64,000 bases of DNA, taken from positions 1 to 64,000 of the forward strand of contig JAZTXD010000141.1 of NCBI GenBank assembly GCA_045636265.1, given 5' to 3'. The notes under the pieces were generated by a model. The model was not told the origin of the DNA and did not search any database. It saw only the letters and a program-made list of their open reading frames with translations. This stretch comes from Flemingiibacterium sp045636265 (GTDB lineage: Bacteria; Bacillota; Clostridia; Oscillospirales; CAG-272). The translations under genes were made by a program, and so were the position numbers. Below, in pieces: positions 16,269 through 25,022 of this stretch; the first letter of the stretch is position 1, and each line of letters starts with the position of its first letter.

Positions 16269-17354
16269 ATGCCAATGCAAATGACATTCAGATGGTACGG
16301 CGAGGGTAATGACCGTATCAAATTATCGGATATCAAGCAAATCCCCGGCGTTGAGGGAATCGTTTGGGCGCTCCATCACAAAATGCCCGGAGAAGTTTGG
16401 GAGATTGACGAGATCGCCGAGGTCAAGCGTCAGCTCGACGAATACGGCTTTAACATGGACGTTGTTGAGTCTGTGAACGTCCACGATGACATCAAGATCG
16501 GTCTGCCCACGCGTGACGGCTATATTGAAAACTACAAAACTACCATAAGAAACCTTTCAAAATTCGGTGTAAAGGTTATCTGCTACAACTTCATGCCAAT
16601 CTTCGACTGGACAAGAAGCAATCTTTTCCATCCGGTAGGCGACGGCTCCACGGCGCTTTTCTACGAGAAGAACATGATTCAGGATGACTACAACGCAATG
16701 GCGAAGTATATTCTCGATTTTACCGAGAAGTACAATATGTCATTCCCGGGTTGGGAGCCTGAACGTATGGCAAAGCTCGACGAGCTTTTCAAGGCTTACG
16801 AGGGCGTGGATCACGAAAAGCTTTGGGCGAACCTCAAATATTTCCTTGAGGCAATAATGCCCACCTGCCGCGAGTGCGACATTAAAATGGCTATACACAT
16901 GGACGATCCGCCATGGGATATTTTCGGACTTCCGAGACTTCTTATCAACGAAGCCAACATTGATCGCTTCCTCAAAATGGTGGATGACGAATATAACTGC
17001 CTTACACTCTGCTCGGGAAGTCTTAACGCAGATCCTAACAATAACGTAGCCGATATTGTCCGCAAGCACTGCGACAGAATCGCGTTCGCGCATATCAGAA
17101 ACGTAAAGCATTTCGAGAACGGCGCTTTCTCCGAGGCAAGTCATCGCGACTGCGACGGTGATACGGGCATTCTCGAGATATTAAAAGCATATCACGACTG
17201 CGGTTTTGAAGGATACATCCGTCCCGACCATGGCAGACACCTGTGGGATGAAGGCCCTGGTAATGTCCGCCCGGGATACGGACTTTATGACCGTGCGCTT
17301 GGCATTATGTACATGCTCGGCGTTTGGGACAGTCTTGATAAATTTAATAAATAA
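16269..17354 (+). CDS. uxuA: D-mannonate dehydratase
   Basis: A 361-residue TIM-barrel enzyme of the UxuA family that dehydrates D-mannonate to 2-keto-3-deoxy-D-gluconate in hexuronate (glucuronate) breakdown. Family hallmarks are TFRWYGEGNDRIKLSDIKQIPG at the N-terminus, VCYNFMPIFDWTR-like metal and substrate segment (VICYNFMPIFDWTRS), MAIHMDDPPW and the C-terminal FEGYIRPDHGRHLWDE. Metal-binding histidine, cysteine and aspartate positions are conserved by eye. Several ATG codons occur at the N-terminus; the first follows AAAGGAG well. The SDR partner begins 12 bases after its stop. Confidence 0.95.
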   Translation: MPMQMTFRWYGEGNDRIKLSDIKQIPGVEGIVWALHHKMPGEVWEIDEIAEVKRQLDEYGFNMDVVESVNVHDDIKIGLPTRDGYIENYKTTIRNLSKFGVKVICYNFMPIFDWTRSNLFHPVGDGSTALFYEKNMIQDDYNAMAKYILDFTEKYNMSFPGWEPERMAKLDELFKAYEGVDHEKLWANLKYFLEAIMPTCRECDIKMAIHMDDPPWDIFGLPRLLINEANIDRFLKMVDDEYNCLTLCSGSLNADPNNNVADIVRKHCDRIAFAHIRNVKHFENGAFSEASHRDCDGDTGILEILKAYHDCGFEGYIRPDHGRHLWDEGPGNVRPGYGLYDRALGIMYMLGVWDSLDKFNK

Positions 17355-17366
17355 GGAGAAAACAAA

Positions 17367-18212
17367 ATGATACAGCTTCCACTTAACATAGATTACAGCG
17401 GCAAGGTAGTTGTCGTTACAGGTGCCGGAGGACTCATCTGCGGCGCTATGGCGAGAGCATTCGCGCAGTCCGGCGCAAAGGTTGCGGCTCTTGATCTCAA
17501 CGAAGATGCAGTAAACGCGCTTGCGTCTGAACTCAAGGCAGAGGGATTCGTTTGCAACGGCTACAAGGCGAACGTACTTGATCCCGAGGCGCTCGAAGAG
17601 GTGCACAAGGCGATTATCGCCGACCTTGGCCCGTGTGATATCCTCGTAAACGGAGCAGGCGGCAACAATCCCCGTGCAACCACCGACAACGAGTATCAGC
17701 ACGAAGCAAAGGAAGGCGGAAAATCCTTCTTTGATCTTCAGGCTGACGGTGTTGACTTCGTATTCAAGCTGAATTTCCAGGGAACTCTGCTTCCCACGCA
17801 GACCTTTGCAAAGGATATGGTAGACAAGAAGGCAGGATGCATACTCAACATTTCTTCGATGAATGCTTACACTCCTCTTACCAAAATTCCGGCGTACTCT
17901 GCGGCAAAAGCGGGAATTTCCAACTTCACACAGTGGCTTGCAACTCACTTTGCCGGTACCGGAATCAGATGCAACGCTATTGCCCCCGGCTTCCTGGTAT
18001 CTGCACAGAACTATAAGCTTCTCTTTAACGAGGACGGCACACCCACCGCAAGAAGCGCGAAGATTTTAAACGGTACTCCTATGGGAAGATATGTAAACGC
18101 GGAAGAGCTTCTCGGAGCGACACTTTTCCTCTGTGATGACCGTTCGGCATCCGCAATCACAGGCACCGTGCTTCCCATCGACTGCGGATTTGCGGCTTAT
18201 TCAGGAGTTTAA
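17367..18212 (+). CDS. uxuB: SDR-type D-mannonate oxidoreductase (fructuronate reductase)
   Basis: A 281-residue short-chain dehydrogenase. The nucleotide-binding motif is VVVTGAGGLICGAMA, followed by NGAGG, and the catalytic set serine-tyrosine-lysine in ISSMNA...YSAAKAG. Its placement immediately behind uxuA matches Firmicutes in which an SDR enzyme (B. subtilis YjmF type), not the MDR-type UxuB of E. coli, reduces D-fructuronate to D-mannonate. The exact substrate is inferred from context. The ribosome site is AAGGAG. The kinase and aldolase needed to finish the pathway are not in this window. Confidence 0.85.
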   Translation: MIQLPLNIDYSGKVVVVTGAGGLICGAMARAFAQSGAKVAALDLNEDAVNALASELKAEGFVCNGYKANVLDPEALEEVHKAIIADLGPCDILVNGAGGNNPRATTDNEYQHEAKEGGKSFFDLQADGVDFVFKLNFQGTLLPTQTFAKDMVDKKAGCILNISSMNAYTPLTKIPAYSAAKAGISNFTQWLATHFAGTGIRCNAIAPGFLVSAQNYKLLFNEDGTPTARSAKILNGTPMGRYVNAEELLGATLFLCDDRSASAITGTVLPIDCGFAAYSGV

Positions 18213-18255
18213 TTGAAGCTTTTGTCAATCCGCTTTGCGAAAGCCCATGCGAATA

Positions 18256-18294
18256 ATATGCCCCCCAAAAGTGTATGACTTTTGGGGGGCATAT
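18256..18294. terminator. Strong 16-bp hairpin between convergent genes
   Basis: A perfect 16-bp stem (18256-18271 with 18279-18294) with a 7-base loop. It lacks a long T tract but lies exactly between uxuB and the convergent AraC gene and would serve both. Confidence 0.7.
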
Positions 18295-18324
18295 CAGCAT
18301 AAGCGGTGTTTTTATAATTCCGTC

Positions 18325-19134
18325 TTATTCCGCATCGCCGCGGAATCGCTTCCTGTATTCGGAAGGAGAAAGGCCGGTTTCTTTTTTAAATGCTCTTGCA
18401 AAGTAGTTTGAATCCGGGAAGCCGCTGAAGGAAGCTATTTGTGTTATATTCATACTCGTTGTTAAAAGGAGCGTGGATGCTTTGTTGATGCGAATGGCAA
18501 GAAGATATTGTGTTACAGATATGCCGAAGACTTCCTTGAAGGCAGACGAAAAATACGAATATGTGTAGTGTGACATTTCTGCAAGCGATTCGAGTCGGAT
18601 CTCAGATGCATAATTGGAATGCATATAGCTTGCAACAAAGTTCATTTTTTGGATTTTCTCATTGCTTTGCTGTACTGCATTGGACTGGAGTACTTTTGTT
18701 GCGTAATTGCTGCAGAGATACCCGATTAAATGAAAAATGTGCCCTTTAACCATGTATTGAGACGCGTCATCGGTGTTATCATGCAGATCTATTATTTTGA
18801 GCATAAGTGAGGTGACCGTGTCATCATGGATAAGGTTGCTGAAAACATAGTGCTTTTGATTAAAAAAAGAAGGGTGAAGCTTGAACCTAAAGCTTTTGCA
18901 GTTGTTTTCTTCAATACCTTCGTGCAGTTCGTTGGCATTTATGATAAGACAGTCGTGCTCTTTTAGATCGATAATCTGACTGCCGCACCTGATTTTTAAG
19001 CTTCCGCAGAGTATAACGTGAAACTCTATATGCTCATGCCAATGGAGCGGAAAACAGTTCGGTTGATCAAATCCTATAAAAGTAATACCCGAGCTTGTAT
19101 ATCGGCTTTTCTCATAAAGTTCAATTTTGTTCAC
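18325..19134 (-). CDS. AraC-family transcriptional regulator
   Basis: A ~269-residue regulator. An N-terminal cupin-like sensor (residues ~15-90, with LHWHEHIEFHVILCG) precedes two helix-turn-helix units at the C-terminus: RLESLAEMSHYTYSYFSSAFK and ITQIASFSGFPDSNYFARAFK, ending with the typical KKETGLSPSEYRKR. I prefer the GTG at 19134, which has AAGGTGAT ahead of it; an ATG at 19182 would add 16 residues without a clear ribosome site. It is divergent from the large glycosidase-like gene at 19262, which it probably controls in response to a sugar; uxuAB may be part of the same regulon. Confidence 0.88.
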   Translation of the reverse strand: MNKIELYEKSRYTSSGITFIGFDQPNCFPLHWHEHIEFHVILCGSLKIRCGSQIIDLKEHDCLIINANELHEGIEENNCKSFRFKLHPSFFNQKHYVFSNLIHDDTVTSLMLKIIDLHDNTDDASQYMVKGHIFHLIGYLCSNYATKVLQSNAVQQSNEKIQKMNFVASYMHSNYASEIRLESLAEMSHYTYSYFSSAFKEVFGISVTQYLLAIRINKASTLLLTTSMNITQIASFSGFPDSNYFARAFKKETGLSPSEYRKRFRGDAE

Positions 19135-19261
19135 ATTATCACCTTGAAATTGTGCTATAAAAGCATAAAATTCTAATAGCATTCTATTTAGTATTATTGT
19201 ATAATAAAATCAATGATTTGTCAAGATTATGTGCATTAAAAAATGATTAGGAGGGGATTTT

Positions 19262-22200
19262 ATGAGAACAAATACACATTATTCACCCACTGAAAATGGA
19301 TTTGCCATTAACGGAAGTTCTGAAATTTTTAATAGAATGCTCTACGGCTCACACAAAAATGACGATAAGCCGGAACGCTTTTTTACATTTGCAGGTGATG
19401 CGCCTCAGTTTATGGGCGCGATATCCGACTGGACAAAGTCCTATGTCACTTTATATGAAAAATGCGGAATATTAAACAGCGGACTTGCGATGACTCCGGG
19501 AGTTCGAAGAGCCTTCTGGTATTCGCAGGATATGGACACAATGTCCCGCTGGTTCCACGATTCCGAGGATATTCGCGCTGAATTTAAAAACGGCTGGATG
19601 GAGTATGAGCTTGCTCAGCTTACTCCTTGGTTCCCGGATGTTCGTGTGAAAATTGAGGCATATCCCTTACTTCCTGATGACGGTTATTTGGTTCATTACA
19701 GAATAAGCACGGACCAGAGAGTTTTGTTCGCCGCAGGCTTTGGCGGACTTGGCGATAAGGCTCGTGCCGGACGTTTTGAATATAAAGGTGTACCGCAGCG
19801 TCATTTTGCTTCGAGCGATACGAAAGGAAATGTTGTTGAGATTGGCGAAAACCGTGCCTGTGTAATGCATACTGACGGCAAAACCATGAGAGTTGCCACG
19901 AGCTTTCCGGCAGATTTCAGTTTCGGTTCGGCGAAGGCGATGTCAGAGCCATACCCGAGCACATTTTTAGGAAATGCACCTGAAAATAACGATGACAATG
20001 TTGTAAAGATTTCGGCACCGATCAATCCCGGTGAAACACTTGACGGATATATTATCGCTATATACAATTCCGATGAGGATACTTTAAACAAGTGGCTTGC
20101 AATGAAGGATCCCATAGGGTACATAAAGCAGCAGCTGTATCAAAAGTATTCGTGCATTGATGTTGCAACTCCCGAGAACACCCTTGATTTGACAATTGCG
20201 CCCACCGTTATGGCAATTGATGCATCATGGCATAAGGATTCCTTCCACCACGGAGCCGTTGCTTACCATACCCCGTTCCTCGGCTGGAGAAACTGGTACG
20301 CTCCCACCGCTCTCGGTTGGGGTGACAGAGTTGAAACAACCATGGCAATGTGGCTCAGCCATATCAAACGCGGTGATATAGCCAATGAGCGTGTTTGGTA
20401 TGACACCATACCCGGTCCTGATGGCAAAGGCAAGTTTGACGGAAGATGGCATAAGATTGAGAATGAAGTCGGCAGACTTCCGGCATCCATCGGACAAGAC
20501 GGCAAACCGATGTACGGTCCGTATAACATGCAGGAATGTGCTCTTGACATGATGCTCTACTACATTGAGTGGTCGGGAAATCTTGAGCTTGCAGAGAAGT
20601 ACTATGACGATCTCTGCTCAATGGTAGAGTATGAGAGAAGAATATTTGACCCGGATGATGACGGGCTCTATCAGAGCATACTTAACACATGGATTTCCGA
20701 CGGTCATAACTATAACGGTGCAGGCTGTGCACAGTCAACTGCATACAACTACCGTGCAAATTTAGTCTTATCTAAAATTGCAAAGCGAATCGGCCGTGAC
20801 GGAGAGCATTTTGCAAAGCAAGCCGAGAAGATCAAGAAAGCGCTCAACGAAAAGCTGTGGATCGCAAACGAAGGTGTTATTGCAGAATATCTCGACACCA
20901 TTGGCAACTGTCTGATACATCCGTCCGTGGAGCTTCCAACGGTATATCATGTAATGGACTCCGAGATGATCGATGACTTCAAGGCATACAGAACGCTTAA
21001 GTTTACAGAAAATCACTTGAAGAGCATTGAAACCCCCGGAAATGGCGGAAGACTTTGCTATTCCTCCAACTGGCTGCCCAAGCAGTATTCACAGTGCGGA
21101 ATATTCCCGCAGGAAAATGCACATTTGTCGCTTGTATATTACAAGCTCGGTCTTAAAGAGGCGGCAAAGAAGATTCTTGACGGTATTGCGGATTGCTATT
21201 ATACCGGCAGAAACCCCGGTATGGCACCTCACGTTCAGTCCGCAAGAGGTACATGCGATCTCGGTGACCTTGATTTCTCGGACGTGTCGAGCACGTATCT
21301 GCGTCTTGTGATTGAGGGCTTGTTTGGTATCAGAATTAACAATCTCGATGATTGCATACACATTGAACCCGGGTTCCCGAACGATTGGGAGCATGCAAGC
21401 TTGACACTCAAGGACATTGCGCTTCAGTATACAAGAAGAGGCAATCAGGAAATCTTCAATATTCACACCGACAGAGCAGAGAAGAAGGTTATAAGAATTC
21501 CCATGCGTTCCATCGGAGTTGAAACTGTTTTACTCGACGGTGAGCCGATTTCTTACGAGATCGTTGCTGCTCCGAATAACAGCTTCCTTATGTTTGAAGT
21601 GGATAAGGTTGGCAGATTCCAGCTTCGTGTAATGCACGGTGGCGGTGCTGTTCCGACACTTGTATATCCGGATTCTGTTCTCGCAGGAAATAAAATTGCC
21701 TTTGAGGTTAAAGGGGCTGACATTGTCGATGTGTTTGACGTGTCGGAAACTCTTGAGGACATCAAGATAGTTGGCAGCAAGATTTATGCAAGGGCAAAGG
21801 ATGTGGCAGGAGATCACACTCTGTTCATTCGCGCTGTGTCCGGTGAATATGATGCTTGGCTTGCCGCTGACTACGATATTGTGAGCGAAGAAATCGCATA
21901 TAAGCCGATTGAAGATAAGCCGTTTGAGACTGTGGACATCATTAAGTTCTTTAACTGCAGTATGACAGAAGTGCATGATCAGGCTTATGTGAGCCCAAGA
22001 CCGAAGGGATATTCTATGAGCATATTCCAGAACGGCCGTTACTCGCATAACTATAATCACGCCGGCAGGCATACTGTATGTGTTGACGATTCGCATTTCA
22101 GAAATTCGGGCGGCACGGTTTATTCGCCGTCCGGAATACCGTTTGCAACACCTGCTGAAAACGAAAATCTGGCTTGTGTTTCTATATTTGATGTTTTCCC

Positions 22201-22543
22201 GACGGACATTACTGTTCCGCTTGACGGAAAGGGACAGGAAGTGGCAGTTCTCTTTATTGCAAGCACATTCCACCTGCATGCTTATGTGGAGAATGCCCGC
22301 ATAACTGTTACCTATGCTGACGGTACATCGACAGACACCAAGCTTGTTTATCCGCTTAGCATAGATGACTGGCTTACCGGTGCGCTGACAACCGAGTCTG
22401 AAGTTTTCTATTTTAGTGATTTCAACCATGCTACCGTTAAGAGAATCAGAATTGATCCCGATAAGCAACTCGCAAGCATAAAGATAGAAGCTGTTGCCAA
22501 CGAGGTTATCCTTGGTGTAGCAGGTATTAGTGTCAGAAGATAA
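19262..22543 (+). CDS. Large glycoside-hydrolase-like protein, (alpha/alpha)6-barrel (DUF4450-like)
   Basis: A 1093-residue protein without signal peptide or membrane segment. Residues ~1-280 are beta-sandwich in character. Residues ~290-720 look like an (alpha/alpha)6 glycosidase barrel, with GWRNWYAPTALGWGDRVETT, YNMQECALDMMLYY, FDPDDDGLYQSILNTWISDG and IFPQENAHLSLVYYKLG; acidic residues there are candidate catalytic groups. The rest is beta-rich. The overall impression is of DUF4450-type proteins of polysaccharide loci, but I am not certain. Location beside an AraC regulator and uxuAB suggests a cytoplasmic hydrolase of uronic-acid- or rhamnose-containing oligosaccharides. A perfect AGGAGGG ribosome site lies upstream. 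Confidence 0.65.
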   Translation: MRTNTHYSPTENGFAINGSSEIFNRMLYGSHKNDDKPERFFTFAGDAPQFMGAISDWTKSYVTLYEKCGILNSGLAMTPGVRRAFWYSQDMDTMSRWFHDSEDIRAEFKNGWMEYELAQLTPWFPDVRVKIEAYPLLPDDGYLVHYRISTDQRVLFAAGFGGLGDKARAGRFEYKGVPQRHFASSDTKGNVVEIGENRACVMHTDGKTMRVATSFPADFSFGSAKAMSEPYPSTFLGNAPENNDDNVVKISAPINPGETLDGYIIAIYNSDEDTLNKWLAMKDPIGYIKQQLYQKYSCIDVATPENTLDLTIAPTVMAIDASWHKDSFHHGAVAYHTPFLGWRNWYAPTALGWGDRVETTMAMWLSHIKRGDIANERVWYDTIPGPDGKGKFDGRWHKIENEVGRLPASIGQDGKPMYGPYNMQECALDMMLYYIEWSGNLELAEKYYDDLCSMVEYERRIFDPDDDGLYQSILNTWISDGHNYNGAGCAQSTAYNYRANLVLSKIAKRIGRDGEHFAKQAEKIKKALNEKLWIANEGVIAEYLDTIGNCLIHPSVELPTVYHVMDSEMIDDFKAYRTLKFTENHLKSIETPGNGGRLCYSSNWLPKQYSQCGIFPQENAHLSLVYYKLGLKEAAKKILDGIADCYYTGRNPGMAPHVQSARGTCDLGDLDFSDVSSTYLRLVIEGLFGIRINNLDDCIHIEPGFPNDWEHASLTLKDIALQYTRRGNQEIFNIHTDRAEKKVIRIPMRSIGVETVLLDGEPISYEIVAAPNNSFLMFEVDKVGRFQLRVMHGGGAVPTLVYPDSVLAGNKIAFEVKGADIVDVFDVSETLEDIKIVGSKIYARAKDVAGDHTLFIRAVSGEYDAWLAADYDIVSEEIAYKPIEDKPFETVDIIKFFNCSMTEVHDQAYVSPRPKGYSMSIFQNGRYSHNYNHAGRHTVCVDDSHFRNSGGTVYSPSGIPFATPAENENLACVSIFDVFPTDITVPLDGKGQEVAVLFIASTFHLHAYVENARITVTYADGTSTDTKLVYPLSIDDWLTGALTTESEVFYFSDFNHATVKRIRIDPDKQLASIKIEAVANEVILGVAGISVRR

Positions 22544-22581
22544 ATAAATTTTGCAGTAATGCCATTTGGCAGAAATCGAGA

Positions 22582-22608
22582 AGGGCGACCGTAACGGTCG
22601 CCCTTTTT
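22582..22608. terminator. Terminator between convergent transcripts
   Basis: A 9-bp G+C-rich stem (22582-22590 with 22596-22604) with a GTAAC loop and a T run on the plus strand. Confidence 0.85.
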
Positions 22609-22628
22609 GCGTTGTATATGCAGTGATA

Positions 22629-23894
22629 CTATATTATAACTCTCATTATAAAAATCTCATCGTCTACAGTAAACTGACAGTTACCGCCAAGCTTTTCCGT
22701 CATATACCGGATGCTCTGCGTGCCGTATCCGTGACCTTTTTTGTTGGATACCGGATGCCCATTTGTAAAGACGGGCGTTTTACTTATGGGATTTTTCACG
22801 GAGAGAAGAAGCTTGCCGTATGCCATTTTCAGAGTAAGCGAAACACTTCGCTCTTCTTTGGGAAGCTCTGTTACGGCATTGAGCGCGTTGTCAAGCGCGT
22901 TGGAAAGAATGGATGAAATCATAATTTCATTTTCATATATGGTGTCAACACCGATTGCGTGCACAAATTTTACTTCGTGCGCCTCGCATTTTGCGGCAAA
23001 GTCAGCAAGAACGTAATTCACTGTGTCGTTTGCGCAAAAGCGCTTGGATTTAGTGGCGTCAACCTGCTCTGTGTACGATCTTATCAAATCCATGGCGGTA
23101 TCTTTGTTATCCGTTTCAACGCATACTGCGAGTGTACTTAAAAACAGACGCAGATCGTGCCGCAGCATCTTTATTTCACGCTCACTGCGCTTGATCGCTT
23201 CAAGCTCCTTGGCCTGCTCTTCAACGGTGATACGTATTATCTGTTCCTTGCGCTCGGCATCGGATTTCTTTTCATATTCCCCATAGTATATGATACAGAA
23301 TACCGTAAACACAATGCACAGGAAAAACGGTAAAAATTCCGCTGCAATGCGGTTGTTATCGAGCCACACACTTGTATAAACAACAGTGGAATAATCGAAC
23401 ACATAGTAAATTGTCGGAACTATCGCGAATATACACACGCTCTTTGTGTCCTTTTCAAATATTTCCGCGAACGTATGCGACAGAAATTTTAGCGACAGAA
23501 CGAAAACGATCAGCAAAACTGCAATTCGCACGCTGTATTCAACAACTTTACTGTCCCAAATCGCAAAGCTGAGTACACCGAACCATTTTGCCGGCTGGCA
23601 GAACAGATACGATGTGAAAACCGAAATAATAGCGGTGACGGGGCGTTTGCCAAAGGAAAATACCATAAGCAGTACAAGGGGAAGGTGAGTGATAAGCGGG
23701 TAGGTTTTCCACACTATGTTTTCATCGAGCGCAAGCAGAAGAATGCCTTGAACCGCTCCAAGCAGAATGCAGAAAAGAAGCGTTTTCAGTACATTTTTCC
23801 GTGTAAGCGAAACGCCTGCAAAGCCTACCGATAAAAGCACGCCAAACAGCAAAATTATAAATCCGTGTATCGGTATCATAACAGCTTCAGTCAT
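22629..23894 (-). CDS. GHKL sensor histidine kinase (AgrC-like)
   Basis: A 421-residue kinase. About six membrane helices fill residues 1-205. A linker coiled coil follows (EKKSDAERKEQIIRITVEEQ), then the phospho-acceptor region with HDLR in IKMLRHDLRLFLSTLA and the GHKL ATP-binding domain with the N-box SNALDNALNAV and G-box KKGHGYGTQSIR. It lacks the classical HisKA dimerisation domain, as usual in AgrC-type kinases. It overlaps its response regulator by one base. Such kinases sense peptides or envelope conditions; no AgrD/AgrB genes are near, so the signal is unknown. Confidence 0.92.
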   Translation of the reverse strand: MTEAVMIPIHGFIILLFGVLLSVGFAGVSLTRKNVLKTLLFCILLGAVQGILLLALDENIVWKTYPLITHLPLVLLMVFSFGKRPVTAIISVFTSYLFCQPAKWFGVLSFAIWDSKVVEYSVRIAVLLIVFVLSLKFLSHTFAEIFEKDTKSVCIFAIVPTIYYVFDYSTVVYTSVWLDNNRIAAEFLPFFLCIVFTVFCIIYYGEYEKKSDAERKEQIIRITVEEQAKELEAIKRSEREIKMLRHDLRLFLSTLAVCVETDNKDTAMDLIRSYTEQVDATKSKRFCANDTVNYVLADFAAKCEAHEVKFVHAIGVDTIYENEIMISSILSNALDNALNAVTELPKEERSVSLTLKMAYGKLLLSVKNPISKTPVFTNGHPVSNKKGHGYGTQSIRYMTEKLGGNCQFTVDDEIFIMRVII

Positions 23895-24616
23895 TATATT
23901 TTACCCGCCTTTCCGAATGTCAATTCAAAGTACGCCGTTTCAAACTCCTTGTGGGCAGTTCTTGATATCGGTATGCGGCAACCCGAGCGCATTGTTATTT
24001 CCTTGGGAGTATATTTGCTTATGCGGAAAATATTTATTATGTAGCTTCGGTGGCATTTGAAAAAGCCGTCGTGCAAGGTGAGCTTATCCTCATAAATGTA
24101 AAACGGCTCGCTTGATTTAATCTGAGTTTTGTCTGACAGGAAGAAAATTACATGCTTGCCCTGCGCTTCGACATATTCTATATTGCGAAGATATATGCGG
24201 TGAACAGAGGGGGCTTCTTTGATAAGTACATACTTTGAATTGTCTGCAATGCTTGCGTACAGATCATCAAGACACTCGTACAGCTTATCCTTGTCGATTG
24301 GCTTCAAGAGGTAGCCGTTTGCGTGCACCGAATAGGATTCGATCGCAAATTCGGGGGAGGAGGTGAGGAAGACCAGGTTTACGGTTTTGTCACTTTTGCG
24401 TATCTGTGCAGCTGTGTCTATTCCGTTCATAAGGGGCATTACTATGTCAAGCAAAATAATGTCAAACGGATCCTTCAAGTGGGTTTCGATAAGTGAATCA
24501 CCGTCGGAAAAAAGCTCGGTTACAACGTCCTCGCATTCTTTCTTCCACGCACATACCAGTGAATTTGCCTGCGCCAGAAAATCCGGCATATCGTCACAAA
24601 TCGCAATACGCAGCAA
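23894..24616 (-). CDS. LytTR-family response regulator (AgrA-like)
   Basis: A 240-residue regulator: receiver domain at the N-terminus (RIAICDD acidic pair, DIILLDIVMPLMNG phospho-acceptor aspartate, FLTSS and the KPID lysine) followed by a LytTR DNA-binding domain (IRLRNIEYVEAQGKHV-like strand, HRSYIINI, PISRTAHKEF). The likely start is the TTG at 24616, which sits behind AGGGGGGAT; the longer ATG frame from 24703 would add a hydrophobic stretch with no ribosome site. The direct repeats at 24698-24732, about 80 bases upstream, are the probable target for this protein and for the divergent surface-protein cluster. Confidence 0.92.
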   Translation of the reverse strand: MLRIAICDDMPDFLAQANSLVCAWKKECEDVVTELFSDGDSLIETHLKDPFDIILLDIVMPLMNGIDTAAQIRKSDKTVNLVFLTSSPEFAIESYSVHANGYLLKPIDKDKLYECLDDLYASIADNSKYVLIKEAPSVHRIYLRNIEYVEAQGKHVIFFLSDKTQIKSSEPFYIYEDKLTLHDGFFKCHRSYIINIFRISKYTPKEITMRSGCRIPISRTAHKEFETAYFELTFGKAGKI

Positions 24617-24697
24617 TATTATCCCCCCTATAGCTTGCAGGATATAACTTATCAGTATAATTATATCAGAAACCCAATTTTTTTTCAATGGGTTTAG

Positions 24698-24732
24698 GTG
24701 CATTTCGTTCCATTAAAAGTGCATTTCATTCC
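24698..24732. promoter_or_regulatory. Predicted LytTR operator: two direct repeats with 21-base period
   Basis: GTGCATTTCGTTCC (24698-24711) and GTGCATTTCATTCC (24719-24732) differ by one base and start exactly 21 bases apart, two helix turns. This matches the arrangement bound by LytTR/AgrA-type regulators. The second copy ends just upstream of where the -35 of the plus-strand promoter would be. Confidence 0.75.
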
Positions 24733-24738
24733 GACTGA

Positions 24739-24767
24739 GCTTTAATAGTTTTAATATATGGTATAAT
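24739..24767 (+). promoter_or_regulatory. Activator-dependent promoter of the surface-protein cluster
   Basis: A perfect TATAAT at 24762-24767 is paired at 17 bases with a non-consensus -35 (GCTTTA, 24739-24744). A poor -35 directly behind the LytTR repeats suggests activation by the regulator. Confidence 0.6.
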
Positions 24768-24770
24768 TTA

Positions 24771-24795
24771 ACTAAACTAAACTAAACTAAACTGA
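24771..24795. repeat. Pentanucleotide tandem repeat in the 5' leader
   Basis: Four perfect ACTAA units (24771-24790) and one ACTGA unit lie directly after the -10 box, at or just after the expected transcription start. Confidence 0.8.
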
Positions 24796-24815
24796 ATCAG
24801 CTTTTGGAGGGACAA

Positions 24816-25022
24816 ATGAACATCGGTTGCGCAGATGCGGCATTTGCTCGGGTTAATGTTAAAATAACTCGCTCGACGGTGTGTGAGCATTTTTCAAAAC
24901 GTAATAGCCTTTCCAAACCGATAACAAGCTGTTGGTTTTGTAAATACGCCGACTTCAAGGATTTGAAATCCGGAGTGCCCGAATGCGGCGTATGCAAATA
25001 TCCCATAAGGCAAACCAATTAG
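24816..25022 (+). CDS. Small CxxC-CxxC zinc-ribbon-like protein
   Basis: A 68-residue frame with an excellent ribosome site (TTGGAGGGACAA-ATG). The C-terminal half contains CWFCKY and, 19 residues later, CGVCKY, two CxxC knuckles as in zinc ribbons or rubredoxin-like sites. It overlaps the next gene if that gene starts at its first ATG. It is the first cistron after the regulated promoter and could be a small regulatory or redox protein, or a leader that tunes expression of the cluster. I do not know any homolog. Confidence 0.5.
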   Translation: MNIGCADAAFARVNVKITRSTVCEHFSKRNSLSKPITSCWFCKYADFKDLKSGVPECGVCKYPIRQTN

